The notes beneath the pieces were generated by a model that worked only from the letters and a program-made list of their open reading frames with translations, was not told the origin of the DNA and did not search any database. A DNA stretch of 64,000 nucleotides from Stenotrophomonas rhizophila (GTDB lineage: Bacteria > Pseudomonadota > Gammaproteobacteria > Xanthomonadales > Xanthomonadaceae): assembly GCF_003751305.1 (NCBI RefSeq), contig NZ_RJKV01000001.1:1283586-1347585 (forward strand). Direction: 5' to 3'. A program made the translations under genes and the position numbers. This document shows, piece after piece, positions 54,721 to 64,000 of the stretch (the first letter of the stretch is position 1; every line of letters begins with the position of its first letter).

Positions 54721-55089
54721 TCAACGGCGCATGCGTGCCTTGCGGGCGAATTCTTCGGCGCTCAGGGGCTCCACCGCAGCCACGGCGCAGCTCTGTGAAC
54801 TGGTCTGGAGCTTGGTCACCCCGGCGCCGCACAACTGGCCATCCTGGCCGGGGGTGGCGAACGTCAGTTTCGGGGACATCGCAGCGCTGGTGCACGAGCG
54901 TTCAAAGCGCACGAGGTAGTGCTGGTCGCCATTGCGCAGCAGCACATCGCGATCGGCGCGGTTGCGCACCACCTGCTGGTCGGAGGACAGGGTGATGCAG
55001 TCCGTGGGTGCGGCGGGCTCGGCGGCCTGGGCGGACGCAGTGGTGGCAACGCAGGAGGCGAGCAGGAGCAGGGAGAGCAGGCGCTTCAT
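54721..55089 (-). CDS. Small secreted protein of unknown function
   Basis: A 122-residue product from ATG 55089 with a signal peptide (MKRLLSLLLLASCVATTASA). The mature domain has three or four Cys (DCITL, RSCTSA, LCGAG, SCAV) that could form two periplasmic disulphides, and the strand pattern QHYLVRFERSCTSAAMSPKL. It is similar in style to small secreted DUF6491-type proteins common in Xanthomonadaceae, but I cannot confirm the family. It is convergent with clpA. An upstream in-frame ATG at 55101 is possible. Confidence 0.75.
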   Translation of the reverse strand: MKRLLSLLLLASCVATTASAQAAEPAAPTDCITLSSDQQVVRNRADRDVLLRNGDQHYLVRFERSCTSAAMSPKLTFATPGQDGQLCGAGVTKLQTSSQSCAVAAVEPLSAEEFARKARMRR

Positions 55090-55253
55090 GGCGGGGGCCA
55101 TCGGGCAGGATCCGGATTGGATCGAGAGACATCGTGGACCGTTGCGCGCAAGGGCGAATCTGCATCAAGGCATCCTGACCGACGTCAGGGTGCACTGGGT
55201 CAGGGTGTCGCTTGGCAGGGTAAGGACGCCGCCGGCTGAATGCCGCCCACGCG

Positions 55254-55278
55254 AAAAGGCCAGCACCTGGCTGGCCTT
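55254..55278 (-). terminator. Rho-independent terminator after infA
   Basis: On the minus strand GGCCAGC-CAGGT-GCTGGCC is followed by four U residues, 25 bases past the infA stop codon. Confidence 0.88.
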
Positions 55279-55303
55279 CTGGCGGGAACAACCCCCGGAC
55301 CGC

Positions 55304-55522
55304 TTATTTCATGCGGTAGGTGATGCGACCCTTGGTCAGGTCGTACGGGGTCATTTCGACCTTGACGCGGTCGCCCGTCAGGATGCGGATGTAGTTCTTG
55401 CGCATGCGGCCGGAGATGTGGGCGATGATTTCATGCCCATTTTCCAGTCGTACGCGGAAAGTGGTGTTCGGCAGCGTCTCGCTGACGGTGCCTTCGAACT
55501 CGATGGAGTCGTCTTTCGACAT
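55304..55522 (-). CDS. infA: Translation initiation factor IF-1
   Basis: A 72-residue S1/OB-fold protein that occupies the ribosomal A site during initiation. The start is ATG 55522. It is near-identical in pattern to other bacterial IF-1: [40 protein letters not shown] and [20 protein letters not shown]. It lies next to aat and near clpA, the same neighbourhood as in E. coli, and is followed by its own terminator. Confidence 0.98.
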   Translation of the reverse strand: MSKDDSIEFEGTVSETLPNTTFRVRLENGHEIIAHISGRMRKNYIRILTGDRVKVEMTPYDLTKGRITYRMK

Positions 55523-55608
55523 GTAGTCCTGTGCAGTTCTGTAACCGGCCGAGCTGGCCTGAAGAGCGGGCATTTTACGCGCGTCGGGCGTTTGATGCAA
55601 AGTTTTGG

Positions 55609-56358
55609 TTAAGACCGGTCCGGATCAGCGATTTCGGCGGCCGACAGCGTGCCGAACAAATCCACCCAATCGCCTGCGGCGACTGGCTGTTGGACCTGTT
55701 CACGGACCAGCGCGAGAAAGTGCTGCCGCGGCCAGTGCTCAGCGCCCATGCGCAGCAGATGGTCATTTTCGACCTGCGCATCGATCAGTGGCCACCCCCA
55801 GCTGGCCAGCCGATGGGCCAGCCCGGCCAGGGCGACCTTGGAGCCGCCCGATGCCGCACTGAACATGCTCTCCCCAAAGAACATCCGTCCGATCGCCACC
55901 CCGTAGATGCCACCGACCAAGGCATCGCCATCGAATACCTCCACCGAGTGCGCGAAGCCGAGCCGGTGCAGGTCGACATACGCATCGCGCATGTCACGCG
56001 TGATCCAGGTGCCGTCCTGGCCGGGGCGTGGGCTGGCCGCGCAGGCATCGATCACCTGCTCGAAACAGGTGTCTGCCCTCAGCGTCCAGGTGCTCTGCCG
56101 GAGCGAGCGGCGAATGCGGCTGGACAGGTGCACGCCATCGGTGCGGAACACCATGCGCGGGTCCGGCGACCACCACAGCAGCGGCTGGCCCTCGGAGAAC
56201 CACGGAAAGATGCCGCCGGCATAGGCGTTGAGCAGCCGCACCGGCGAGAGGTCGCCGCCGAGCGCCAGCAGGCCGTCGGGATCGCGCAACGCGGCCTCGG
56301 CGGGCGGGAACGGCGCGTCGGGTGCCTCGTCCAGACGCCAGGGCAGGTGGCGGGTCAC
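55609..56358 (-). CDS. aat: Leucyl/phenylalanyl-tRNA-protein transferase Aat
   Basis: Attaches Leu or Phe from aminoacyl-tRNA to proteins with N-terminal Arg or Lys, creating N-degrons read by ClpS-ClpAP. It has 249 residues from GTG 56358, which overlaps the upstream gene's stop (GTGA). Family blocks are clear: [20 protein letters not shown] then [20 protein letters not shown], and [19 protein letters not shown]. Its location with clpS-clpA groups the whole bacterial N-degron route. Confidence 0.97.
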   Translation of the reverse strand: MTRHLPWRLDEAPDAPFPPAEAALRDPDGLLALGGDLSPVRLLNAYAGGIFPWFSEGQPLLWWSPDPRMVFRTDGVHLSSRIRRSLRQSTWTLRADTCFEQVIDACAASPRPGQDGTWITRDMRDAYVDLHRLGFAHSVEVFDGDALVGGIYGVAIGRMFFGESMFSAASGGSKVALAGLAHRLASWGWPLIDAQVENDHLLRMGAEHWPRQHFLALVREQVQQPVAAGDWVDLFGTLSAAEIADPDRS

Positions 56359-57491
56359 GCCGGGTCGACCTTGTCGGCCTTGAACGGGCTGTGCGCCGCC
56401 AGCACCCGCGCATAGTGGGCGACCTCGGCGCGTTCCTGCGCGCACCACGCCACCAAGGCTTCGGCAAAGGCCGGTTCTGCGATCCAGTGGCGGCTGCGCA
56501 CCGGGTGCGGCAGGAAGCCGCGGGCCAACTTGTGCTCACCCTGGGCGCCGGGCTCGAAGCGGGCCAGTCCCTCGCGCAGGCAGTACGCGATGCCCTGGTA
56601 ATAGCAGGTCTCGAAGTGCAGGCCGGGCAGGGTGGCGCCGCCCCAGTAGCGCCCGAAGAGCGTGTCCGTGCCACGCAGGCACAGCGCACCGGCGACCGGC
56701 TCGCCGTCGAGCACGGCCAGGAAGATCACCAGCGCGCGCGGCATCGTGCGGGCGAGATGCTGCAGGAACGGGAGCGTGAGCGCGGGCGAGTTGCCGTATT
56801 CGGCGAAGGTCTGCAGGTAGAAGCCATGCATGGCGCGCAGGTCGGCCTCGGTCGCCTCATCGCCATGCACGATGCGATACGTGACACCACTGCGCGCGAG
56901 CTTGGCGCGTTCCTGGCGGATGTTCTTGCGGTGCTTGTGGTCCATCGCGCCGAGGAAGTCGTCGAAGGTCTGCCAGCCACCGGGGTTGTGCCACTGGAAC
57001 TGGATGTCCTCGCGCAGCAGCCAGTCCGGGCTGAAGGCGGGGTCTTCATCGGCGGGATGGAAGTTGATGTGGGCCGAGGACCAGCCCATGCGTGCCACTT
57101 CGGCCGCCAGCGATGCCAGCAGTGCGCCACGATCTTGCGTGGTGCCGGCGAGCAAGCGCGGGCCGGTTACCGGCGAATACGGCACCGCGCCCAGCCACTT
57201 GGGGAAGTAGTCCAGCCCGTGCTGGGCGTAGGCATGCGCCCACGCATGGTCGAACACGAACTCGCCGTGCGAGTTGTCCTTGAGATAACCCGGGATCGCC
57301 GCGACCAACGTGTCCCCGTCCCACAGGGTGAAGTGGCGCGGGCGCCAGCCCCACTCCGGGCGCAGGCAGCCGTGTTCTTCCAGGCCGGCCAGGAAGGCAT
57401 GCGACAGAAAGGGGTTGCGGCCGTCGTGCAGGGCGTCCCAGGCAGCGGCGGGGACATCGGAAAGACGATGCAGAAAGCGTGGATCGGGCAT
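56355..57491 (-). CDS. GNAT-fold acyltransferase of the COG3146 (FemAB-like) type
   Basis: A 378-residue cytoplasmic protein of the GNAT/peptidogalycan biosynthesis-like family, unknown in exact substrate. Family features include NPFLSHAFLAGLEEHGC, GEFVFDHAWAHAYAQHGLDY, YSPVTGPRLL and MDHKHRKNIRQERAKL, and the core GRYWGGATLPGLHFETCYYQ. These proteins usually accompany aat in gammaproteobacteria and proteobacterial relatives. It overlaps aat by four bases and is separated from trxB by the terminator at 57549-57579. Confidence 0.85.
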   Translation of the reverse strand: MPDPRFLHRLSDVPAAAWDALHDGRNPFLSHAFLAGLEEHGCLRPEWGWRPRHFTLWDGDTLVAAIPGYLKDNSHGEFVFDHAWAHAYAQHGLDYFPKWLGAVPYSPVTGPRLLAGTTQDRGALLASLAAEVARMGWSSAHINFHPADEDPAFSPDWLLREDIQFQWHNPGGWQTFDDFLGAMDHKHRKNIRQERAKLARSGVTYRIVHGDEATEADLRAMHGFYLQTFAEYGNSPALTLPFLQHLARTMPRALVIFLAVLDGEPVAGALCLRGTDTLFGRYWGGATLPGLHFETCYYQGIAYCLREGLARFEPGAQGEHKLARGFLPHPVRSRHWIAEPAFAEALVAWCAQERAEVAHYARVLAAHSPFKADKVDPA

Positions 57492-57548
57492 GGGCAGAGG
57501 ATAGAGCAGGTGGGACGGGTGCAGGGCGCGCGGAACGTACCGGCCAGT

Positions 57549-57579
57549 AAAAAGGCCGGTGAATGATTCACCGGCCTTT
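57549..57579 (-). terminator. Rho-independent terminator after trxB
   Basis: On the minus strand a nearly perfect palindrome (AAAGGCCGGTGAAT and its complement) is followed by a U-run, 27 bases past the trxB stop codon. A-runs on both sides would also allow function on the plus strand. Confidence 0.9.
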
Positions 57580-57605
57580 GTGTGCTACGCGGAACGGGCG
57601 GCAGA

Positions 57606-58661
<1,056 letters not shown>

Positions 58662-58735
58662 TCAAGGCGCGCAGTGGAACGCGGCGACCCGCGAAGCACG
58701 ACGCCCATTCCGGTGCCGGAGTTTTGACGCTGACC

Positions 58736-58761
58736 ATGCCGGCCAGCGGCCGGCACCTACC
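58736..58761. repeat. GTAG-type REP element between trxB and ftsK
   Basis: On the minus strand GGTAGGTGCCGGCC is followed by a complementary GGCCGGCA arm after a short loop. Same family as the element at 39797-39825. It sits in the divergent trxB/ftsK intergenic region. Confidence 0.75.
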
Positions 58762-58823
58762 GGGGTGGGGTCCAGTCGTTTATTATCAAGCACTAACAGT
58801 GCATTCCCAAGGTGTGGTCTAAG

Positions 58824-61181
58824 GTGGCGAAACAGGTCCCGGAACGAGCCAAGGCGTCCGACAGCAAGGCAGCGCCGCGCAAACCGGCTGGCGAGGACAA
58901 TCCGCGCCGGCAGCGCCTGTGGCGCGATCTGGGGTTGATCGCGGTCGCCCCGGCATTGCTGTATCTGGTCGCCAGTCTGTTCACCTACTCGGCCACCGAC
59001 CCCGGCTGGTCGCATACCGGCAGCGTGGTCGCGCCGGTGCACAACATGGGCGGTCGCGCCGGTGCCTGGATCGCCGACGTCCTGCTGCAGCTGTTCGGCT
59101 ACATGGCCTTCGTGCTGCCGATCGTGCTGGGCGCACTGGCCTGGATCGCGATGTTCGGGCTCAAGCGCGAGGCCAAGGGTGAGCATGACCTGGATCCGGC
59201 ACTGCGCCTGGTCGGCCTGGTCGGCTTCCTGATCGCCGGCACCGGCTTCCTGCATCTGCGCCTGTTCGTGGCCGATGTGGCCCATGCCGGCGGCATCCTC
59301 GGCAAGCTGGTGGGCAGCTCGCTCAGCGTCGGTTTCGGCGCATTGGGCGCCAACCTCTTCGTGCTGGTCCTGCTGCTGGCCTCGATCACCCTGGCCACGG
59401 GCATCTCCTGGTTCGTGGTGATGGAGAAGATTGGTAACTGGGTGCTGGCACTGCCGCCGCTGTTCAACAAGAAGAAAGAGCAGGCCACCGAGTGGCAGCA
59501 GACCCGCGCGATGCGCGAGGAGCGCCAGGAAGTGCGCAAGGTCGACGCCGAAGTCCGCGCCAAGCGCGAGCCGGTCAAGATCGAGCCGCGGCCGGAGCCG
59601 GTGCTGGAGAAGAGTGATCGCGCCAAGCGCGAGACCCAGATTCCGATGTTCCGTGGGGTCAACGGCGATGGCTCGGACGTGCCGCCACTGGCACTGCTGG
59701 ACGATCCCAAGCCGCAGCCCAAGGGTTACGACGAGGGCACGCTGGAGACGCTCTCGCGCCAGATCGAGTTCAAGCTCAAGGATTTCCGCATCGATGCGCA
59801 GGTGGTCGGTGCCTATCCCGGCCCGGTGATCACCCGTTTCGAGATCGAGCCGGCCCCAGGCATCAAGGTCAGCCAGATCAGCTCGCTGGACAAGGACATC
59901 GCACGCGGTCTGTCGGTGAAATCGGTGCGCGTGGTCGATGTGATCCCGGGCAAGTCGGTGGTGGGTCTGGAGATCCCCAACGTCACCCGCGAGATGATCT
60001 ATCTCTCCGAGCTGCTGCGCTCCAAGGAATATGACAAGTCCGCCAGCGTGCTGACCCTGGCGCTGGGCAAGGACATCGCCGGCCGCCCGACCGTGGCCGA
60101 CCTGGCGCGCATGCCGCATCTACTGGTGGCCGGCACCACCGGCTCGGGCAAGTCCGTGGCGGTCAACGCGATGGTGCTGAGCCTGCTGTACAAGGCCTCG
60201 CCGAAAGACCTGCGCATGCTGATGATCGACCCGAAGATGCTCGAGCTGAGCGTCTACCAGGGCATCCCGCATCTGCTGGCGCCGGTGGTCACCGACATGA
60301 AGGAGGCCGCCAACGGCCTGCGCTGGTGCGTGGCCGAAATGGAGCGGCGCTACAAGCTGATGAGCGCGGTGGGCGTGCGCAACCTGGCCGGCTTCAACAA
60401 GAAGGTCAAGGATGCCCAGGACGCCGGGCAGCCGATGATGGACCCGCTGTTCAAGCCCAACCCGGAACTCGGCGAGGCCCCGCGTCCGCTGGAGACGCTG
60501 CCCTTCATCGTCATCTTCATCGACGAATTTGCCGACATGATGATGATCGTCGGCAAGAAGGTGGAAGAGCTGATCGCGCGCCTGGCGCAGAAGGCGCGTG
60601 CGGCCGGCATCCATCTGATCCTGGCCACCCAGCGCCCCTCGGTGGACGTGATCACCGGCTTGATCAAGGCCAACATCCCGACCCGTATCGGCTTCCAGGT
60701 CAGCTCGAAGATCGATTCGCGCACCATCCTCGATCAGTCCGGCGCGGAAACGCTGCTGGGCCACGGCGACATGCTGTATCTGCCGCCGGGCACTGCGTTG
60801 CCGGACCGTGTGCATGGCGCCTTCGTCTCCGATGAAGAAGTTCACCGCGTGGTCGAGCACCTCAAGGCCAGCGGCCCGACCGATTACATCACCGGCGTGC
60901 TGGACGAAGTGCAGATGATGGGCGATGGCGTCGTGGTCGGCCCCGGTGGCCTGCCCGAGGCGGGCGGCGGTGGCGGCGATGAGTCCGATCCGCTGTACGA
61001 CGAGGCCCTGCGCATCGTCACCGAAACCCGTCGTGCCTCCATCTCCGGCGTGCAGCGTCGCCTGAAGATCGGCTACAACCGTGCCGCGCGCCTGATCGAA
61101 GCGATGGAGGCGGCTGGCGTGGTCAGCCCGCCCGAGCACAACGGCGACCGCAGCGTGCTGGCGCCGCCCCCGCCCAAGTAA
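58824..61181 (+). CDS. ftsK: DNA translocase FtsK
   Basis: Septal DNA pump that clears and resolves chromosome dimers with XerCD at division. About 785 residues from GTG 58824 ([10 protein letters not shown]...); GTG 58812 would add four. Four N-terminal membrane helices (about 30-190) are followed by a short charged linker (about 205-290) and the RecA-like motor, with Walker [17 protein letters not shown] and Walker [16 protein letters not shown]. The C-terminal gamma winged helix ([20 protein letters not shown]) reads KOPS polarity sites. The linker is much shorter than in E. coli FtsK, as in many non-enteric species. Confidence 0.97.
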   Translation: MAKQVPERAKASDSKAAPRKPAGEDNPRRQRLWRDLGLIAVAPALLYLVASLFTYSATDPGWSHTGSVVAPVHNMGGRAGAWIADVLLQLFGYMAFVLPIVLGALAWIAMFGLKREAKGEHDLDPALRLVGLVGFLIAGTGFLHLRLFVADVAHAGGILGKLVGSSLSVGFGALGANLFVLVLLLASITLATGISWFVVMEKIGNWVLALPPLFNKKKEQATEWQQTRAMREERQEVRKVDAEVRAKREPVKIEPRPEPVLEKSDRAKRETQIPMFRGVNGDGSDVPPLALLDDPKPQPKGYDEGTLETLSRQIEFKLKDFRIDAQVVGAYPGPVITRFEIEPAPGIKVSQISSLDKDIARGLSVKSVRVVDVIPGKSVVGLEIPNVTREMIYLSELLRSKEYDKSASVLTLALGKDIAGRPTVADLARMPHLLVAGTTGSGKSVAVNAMVLSLLYKASPKDLRMLMIDPKMLELSVYQGIPHLLAPVVTDMKEAANGLRWCVAEMERRYKLMSAVGVRNLAGFNKKVKDAQDAGQPMMDPLFKPNPELGEAPRPLETLPFIVIFIDEFADMMMIVGKKVEELIARLAQKARAAGIHLILATQRPSVDVITGLIKANIPTRIGFQVSSKIDSRTILDQSGAETLLGHGDMLYLPPGTALPDRVHGAFVSDEEVHRVVEHLKASGPTDYITGVLDEVQMMGDGVVVGPGGLPEAGGGGGDESDPLYDEALRIVTETRRASISGVQRRLKIGYNRAARLIEAMEAAGVVSPPEHNGDRSVLAPPPPK

Positions 61182-61250
61182 CGCCGGGCCCGGCCTGGCT
61201 GCGTAGAACCCGGGCGCGGCCCGGGTGTTGCCGAGCACAAGGAACCTGCA

Positions 61251-63224
61251 ATGAAGCCGATGATCTGGACGATGCTGGGCGCCATGACGCTCGCGCCGGT
61301 AGTGGCGTGGGCCGATGCCCAGCCCGTGCCGGCACCCGTGACACCCGCGGCACCGACCAGCCCGGGCCGGCAGGTCGGCCCGGCCGCGGGCGCCGAAGCG
61401 CAGGCCAACAACAACTTCAGCTTCGTGCGCTATCGCGCCGACTACGTGGTGCGCCCGGATGCGGGCAATACGCAGACCGAAGAGTACGAGATCCTGCTCA
61501 AGACCAAATCGGCGGTCGAGCAGTTCAGCCAGGTGCGGCTGAGCTACAGCGAAAAGATGGAAACGCTGGAGGTGCTGCAGGCCTACACGTTGACGGCGGA
61601 CGGCCAGCGTCGGGACGTGCCGGCCGACCGCATCTACACGCAGGAAAGCTATTCCAGCGCGGCAGCGGCGATGTACGCCGACCGCAAGGTGCGCGTGGTG
61701 GTCTTCCCGAATCTGGCGCCCGGCACGCGCGTGGTTTACCAGACCCGCCGCACCCAGAACACGCCGTACTTCCCGGGCTACTTCGGCCTATGGGAAACCT
61801 TCAGCGTGTTCACCCAGTACGACGACGCCCGCGTGACCCTGAGCGCGCCTGCCGATCTGCCCATGCAGGTGGAACAGCGGGGCGTGCAGGGCAGCCAGAC
61901 GCCGCGTGTGCGCAATGGCATGGCGCGCTGGGAGTGGACGTACCGGCGCACGGATCCGCTGAAGGCGCAGAACTGGTCCGCCGCCGCGTGGGAGTACAGC
62001 CCCACCATCATGGCCAGTACGTACCGTGACTGGTCGCAGGTGGCGCAGGCCTACCAGCTCAAGGGCGGCGAGGCCGCCGCTGTCACGCCGCAGATCCAGG
62101 CGCTGGCCGACGAGCTCACCCGGGGCATTACCGACCGTCGCGAGCAGGCTGCCGTGCTGTATCGCTGGGTGGCGCAGAACATCCGCTACGTGGCGGTTTA
62201 CCTGGGCAATGGCGGGCTGGAACCCAACCCGGCGCAGAGCATCCTCGACAACCATTACGGCGACTGCAAAGACCATGTCGTGATCCTGGAGGCGTTGTTG
62301 GCTGCGCGTGGCATCCAGAGCACGCCGGTGCTGATCGGTGCCGGCGGTGGGCCGACGCTGCCGGCGATTCCGTTGCTGGGCCGTTTCGACCACGCCATCA
62401 CCTACATCCCCGAGTTCGACCTGTACCTGGACTCGACCGCGCCCTATGCGCGTGTTGGCCAGTTGCCCGAGGGGGATCTTGGCGCGCCGGTGCTGCATAC
62501 CCGCCAGGCCGTCGTGGCGCGCACCCCGGCCAACGATGCCTCGCGCAACGGCACCGGGATCGAGGCAACGTTCCGGTTCGATGCGGCGGGCAATCTGTCT
62601 GGCCGGACCGTGCTCCAACCGAGCGGCGTGACCGAAATTGGCATGCGCGGCGCCTTCGCACGGCTCAACGCGCAGAACCGGGCGCGTGCCGAAGAGTCGA
62701 TGATGGCCGCGTCCGGCTTCGACGGCAGTGGCGCACTGACGCTGCTGGGTGACCCGCAGGATCTGACCCGGCCGTTCAACTTCCGCTATGACTTCCTGGC
62801 CAGCGACTACGTCGATTTTGGCGTGGTCGGCGGGATGGTGCTGCCTGACGCACCGGGCAGCCAATCGTTCCGTGACCTGTATGCCAGCACGTCGGCGCCG
62901 GAAAACGCCACGCCGTTCTACTGCAACGACAGTCTGCGCGATGAGCGCTACCAGCTGACCTTCCCGGCGAACGTGCCGATCGTAGCGATCCCGCGCAGCC
63001 AGCACTTCGCCAATGCGGCGGGTGAGTATCAGGTGGACTGGACGCGCGAGGGGCAGCTGATCACCGCGCACCATCGGCTGCACCAGCGGGCCGTACGCGG
63101 GGCGGATGCACTGTGCCAGCCGCAGGATTACGCCGCCTTCCGCGAGCTGTACCAGCAGGTCCGTCGCGGCTTCCGCGGGCAGGTGGTGTATGGGGACCTC
63201 AAGACGGTGCAGGCCGGGCGGTAA
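61251..63224 (+). CDS. Exported DUF3857 and transglutaminase-like domain protein
   Basis: A 657-residue protein with a signal peptide (MKPMIWTMLGAMTLAPVVAWA). The N-terminal DUF3857 beta domain (about 55-225) is followed by a transglutaminase-like domain (about 270-410). The Cys-His-Asp triad appears as YGDCKDH (Cys near 339), RFDHAITY and DLYLDSTAP, so it may be a catalytically competent peptidase or cross-linker. The C-terminal part is DUF3858-like. Periplasmic or outer-membrane role unknown. Between ftsK and lolA, with an ACCCGGG/CCCGGGT stem at 61208-61226 upstream. Confidence 0.85.
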   Translation: MKPMIWTMLGAMTLAPVVAWADAQPVPAPVTPAAPTSPGRQVGPAAGAEAQANNNFSFVRYRADYVVRPDAGNTQTEEYEILLKTKSAVEQFSQVRLSYSEKMETLEVLQAYTLTADGQRRDVPADRIYTQESYSSAAAAMYADRKVRVVVFPNLAPGTRVVYQTRRTQNTPYFPGYFGLWETFSVFTQYDDARVTLSAPADLPMQVEQRGVQGSQTPRVRNGMARWEWTYRRTDPLKAQNWSAAAWEYSPTIMASTYRDWSQVAQAYQLKGGEAAAVTPQIQALADELTRGITDRREQAAVLYRWVAQNIRYVAVYLGNGGLEPNPAQSILDNHYGDCKDHVVILEALLAARGIQSTPVLIGAGGGPTLPAIPLLGRFDHAITYIPEFDLYLDSTAPYARVGQLPEGDLGAPVLHTRQAVVARTPANDASRNGTGIEATFRFDAAGNLSGRTVLQPSGVTEIGMRGAFARLNAQNRARAEESMMAASGFDGSGALTLLGDPQDLTRPFNFRYDFLASDYVDFGVVGGMVLPDAPGSQSFRDLYASTSAPENATPFYCNDSLRDERYQLTFPANVPIVAIPRSQHFANAAGEYQVDWTREGQLITAHHRLHQRAVRGADALCQPQDYAAFRELYQQVRRGFRGQVVYGDLKTVQAGR

Positions 63225-63332
63225 ACCGCGTTCGGGCAAGCGGGTTCCAGCGCATAATGTGGCCCTGATCGCCCATTCAGGATTGAATGGGCACACTGCC
63301 TCCCATCCTTCCCATTCGCCTGGATACCTCGC

Positions 63333-63971
63333 ATGCACACCACCTTCCGCCGCTCCCTGCTTGCCGCCACCCTGGTCGTGGCCAGTGTCGGCTCGGCTTC
63401 GGCCTGGGCAGGCGCCCGTGATGAACTCAACCGCTTCACCCAGGGCCTGAAAGGCCTGGACGGACAGTTCAGCCAGCAGGTGTTCGACAGCAAGGGCAAG
63501 GTCAAGGAAAACACCAGCGGCCGCGTTGCGTTGTCCGCGCCGCGCCTGTTCCGTTGGGAGTACATCAAGCCGCACGAACAGCTGATCGTGGCCGATGGCA
63601 AGAAGGTCTGGGTGTATGAGCCGGACCTGGAGCAGGCCAGCGTGCGCCCGCAGGGCCAGGAAGAGCAGAACAGCCCGCTGACCGCATTGATCAATCCGGC
63701 GCTCCTAGACAAACAGTACGACGTCAGCGAAGAGGCCGCCGTGCGCGATGGCCTGCAGTGGCTGTCGCTGAGCCCGAAGCGTGAGACCGACACCGCCTTC
63801 CAGTACGCCGCGTTGGGCTTCAACGGCCAGGGTCTGGCCCGCATGGAAGTGGTGGACGCGGTGGGTCAGCGCACGGTGATCAACTTCACCGGGTGGAAGC
63901 GCAACCCGAGCTTTGCTGCCGGCACCTTCAGCTTCACCCCGGCCAAGGGTGTGGACGTCATCGGCGAGTAA
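63333..63971 (+). CDS. lolA: Outer-membrane lipoprotein carrier protein LolA
   Basis: Periplasmic shuttle that takes lipoproteins from LolCDE to LolB. It has 212 residues with a signal peptide (RRSLLAATLVVASVGSASAWA-G). The mature half-open barrel pattern is clear: GLDGQFSQQVFDSKGKVKE, SGRVALSAPRLFRWEYIKPH, VADGKKVWVYEPDLEQ and the C-terminal GTFSFTPAKGVDVI. Order ftsK-lolA matches E. coli. The window ends 29 bases after its stop. Confidence 0.95.
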   Translation: MHTTFRRSLLAATLVVASVGSASAWAGARDELNRFTQGLKGLDGQFSQQVFDSKGKVKENTSGRVALSAPRLFRWEYIKPHEQLIVADGKKVWVYEPDLEQASVRPQGQEEQNSPLTALINPALLDKQYDVSEEAAVRDGLQWLSLSPKRETDTAFQYAALGFNGQGLARMEVVDAVGQRTVINFTGWKRNPSFAAGTFSFTPAKGVDVIGE

Positions 63972-64000
63972 CGGCCGCGGGCGTTCGGCCGCGATAGAAT

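Noticed and set aside
58662..60119. Long minus-strand frames opposite ftsK (also 60120-61238)
   Set aside because: Both mirror the ftsK coding sequence, are His/Gln-rich and contain no recognisable motif.

Overview
The window is a GC-rich gammaproteobacterial chromosome segment that reads as family Xanthomonadaceae, most likely Stenotrophomonas or a close relative. The reasons are the rpoN2-vemR-fleQ regulatory block inside the flagellar locus, GTAG-headed palindromic REP elements between genes, and a REC/GGDEF/EAL signalling group next to flgM-flgN as in xanthomonads. Very high GC3 and frequent GTG/TTG starts with 4-base overlaps fit the same picture. Genus-level assignment is inference.

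Positions 1-38,476 hold most of a polar-flagellum regulon, nearly all on the minus strand, so each operon reads right to left. From the left: the 5' part of an MHYT-domain protein; fliL-M-N-O-P-Q-R (motor switch and export gate); fliE-F-G-H-I-J-K (MS ring, switch, export ATPase, hook-length control); fleQ, vemR and rpoN2 (sigma-54 and its activator); a LuxR-type response regulator; fliD-fliS-fliT-pilZ; four tandem flagellin genes; flgB-C-D-E-F-G-H-I-J-K-L (rod, hook, rings, junction); cheV; and, on the plus strand, flgA and flgM-flgN. flhA, flhB, flhF, fliA and mot genes are not in the window.

The control layer is readable. Sigma-54 elements (GG-N10-GC) lie in front of fliL, fliE, fliD, flgB and flgA. 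Sigma-28 elements (TAAA..-N11-GCCG.TA.) lie in front of the flagellin array, fliD, cheV, flgM, a chemoreceptor gene and a PAS-GGDEF-EAL gene. This fits the hierarchy FleQ/RpoN -> hook and basal body -> FlgM export -> FliA -> filament and chemotaxis. A further near-perfect sigma-54 element faces the opposite way at 19263-19278 and has no recognisable gene behind it.

Positions 38,556-48,721 are a signalling block: two histidine kinases, a GGDEF-EAL-REC response regulator whose catalytic motifs look degraded, an apparently intact PAS-GGDEF-EAL protein, a frameshifted gene remnant, a small unknown gene and a membrane chemoreceptor.

Positions 48,885-63,971 are housekeeping with order similar to E. 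coli: hflD-mnmA-nudJ; clpS-clpA-infA-aat (N-degron proteolysis plus IF-1); then trxB, ftsK, a DUF3857/transglutaminase-like protein and lolA. No rRNA, tRNA, insertion sequence, prophage or CRISPR array was seen.
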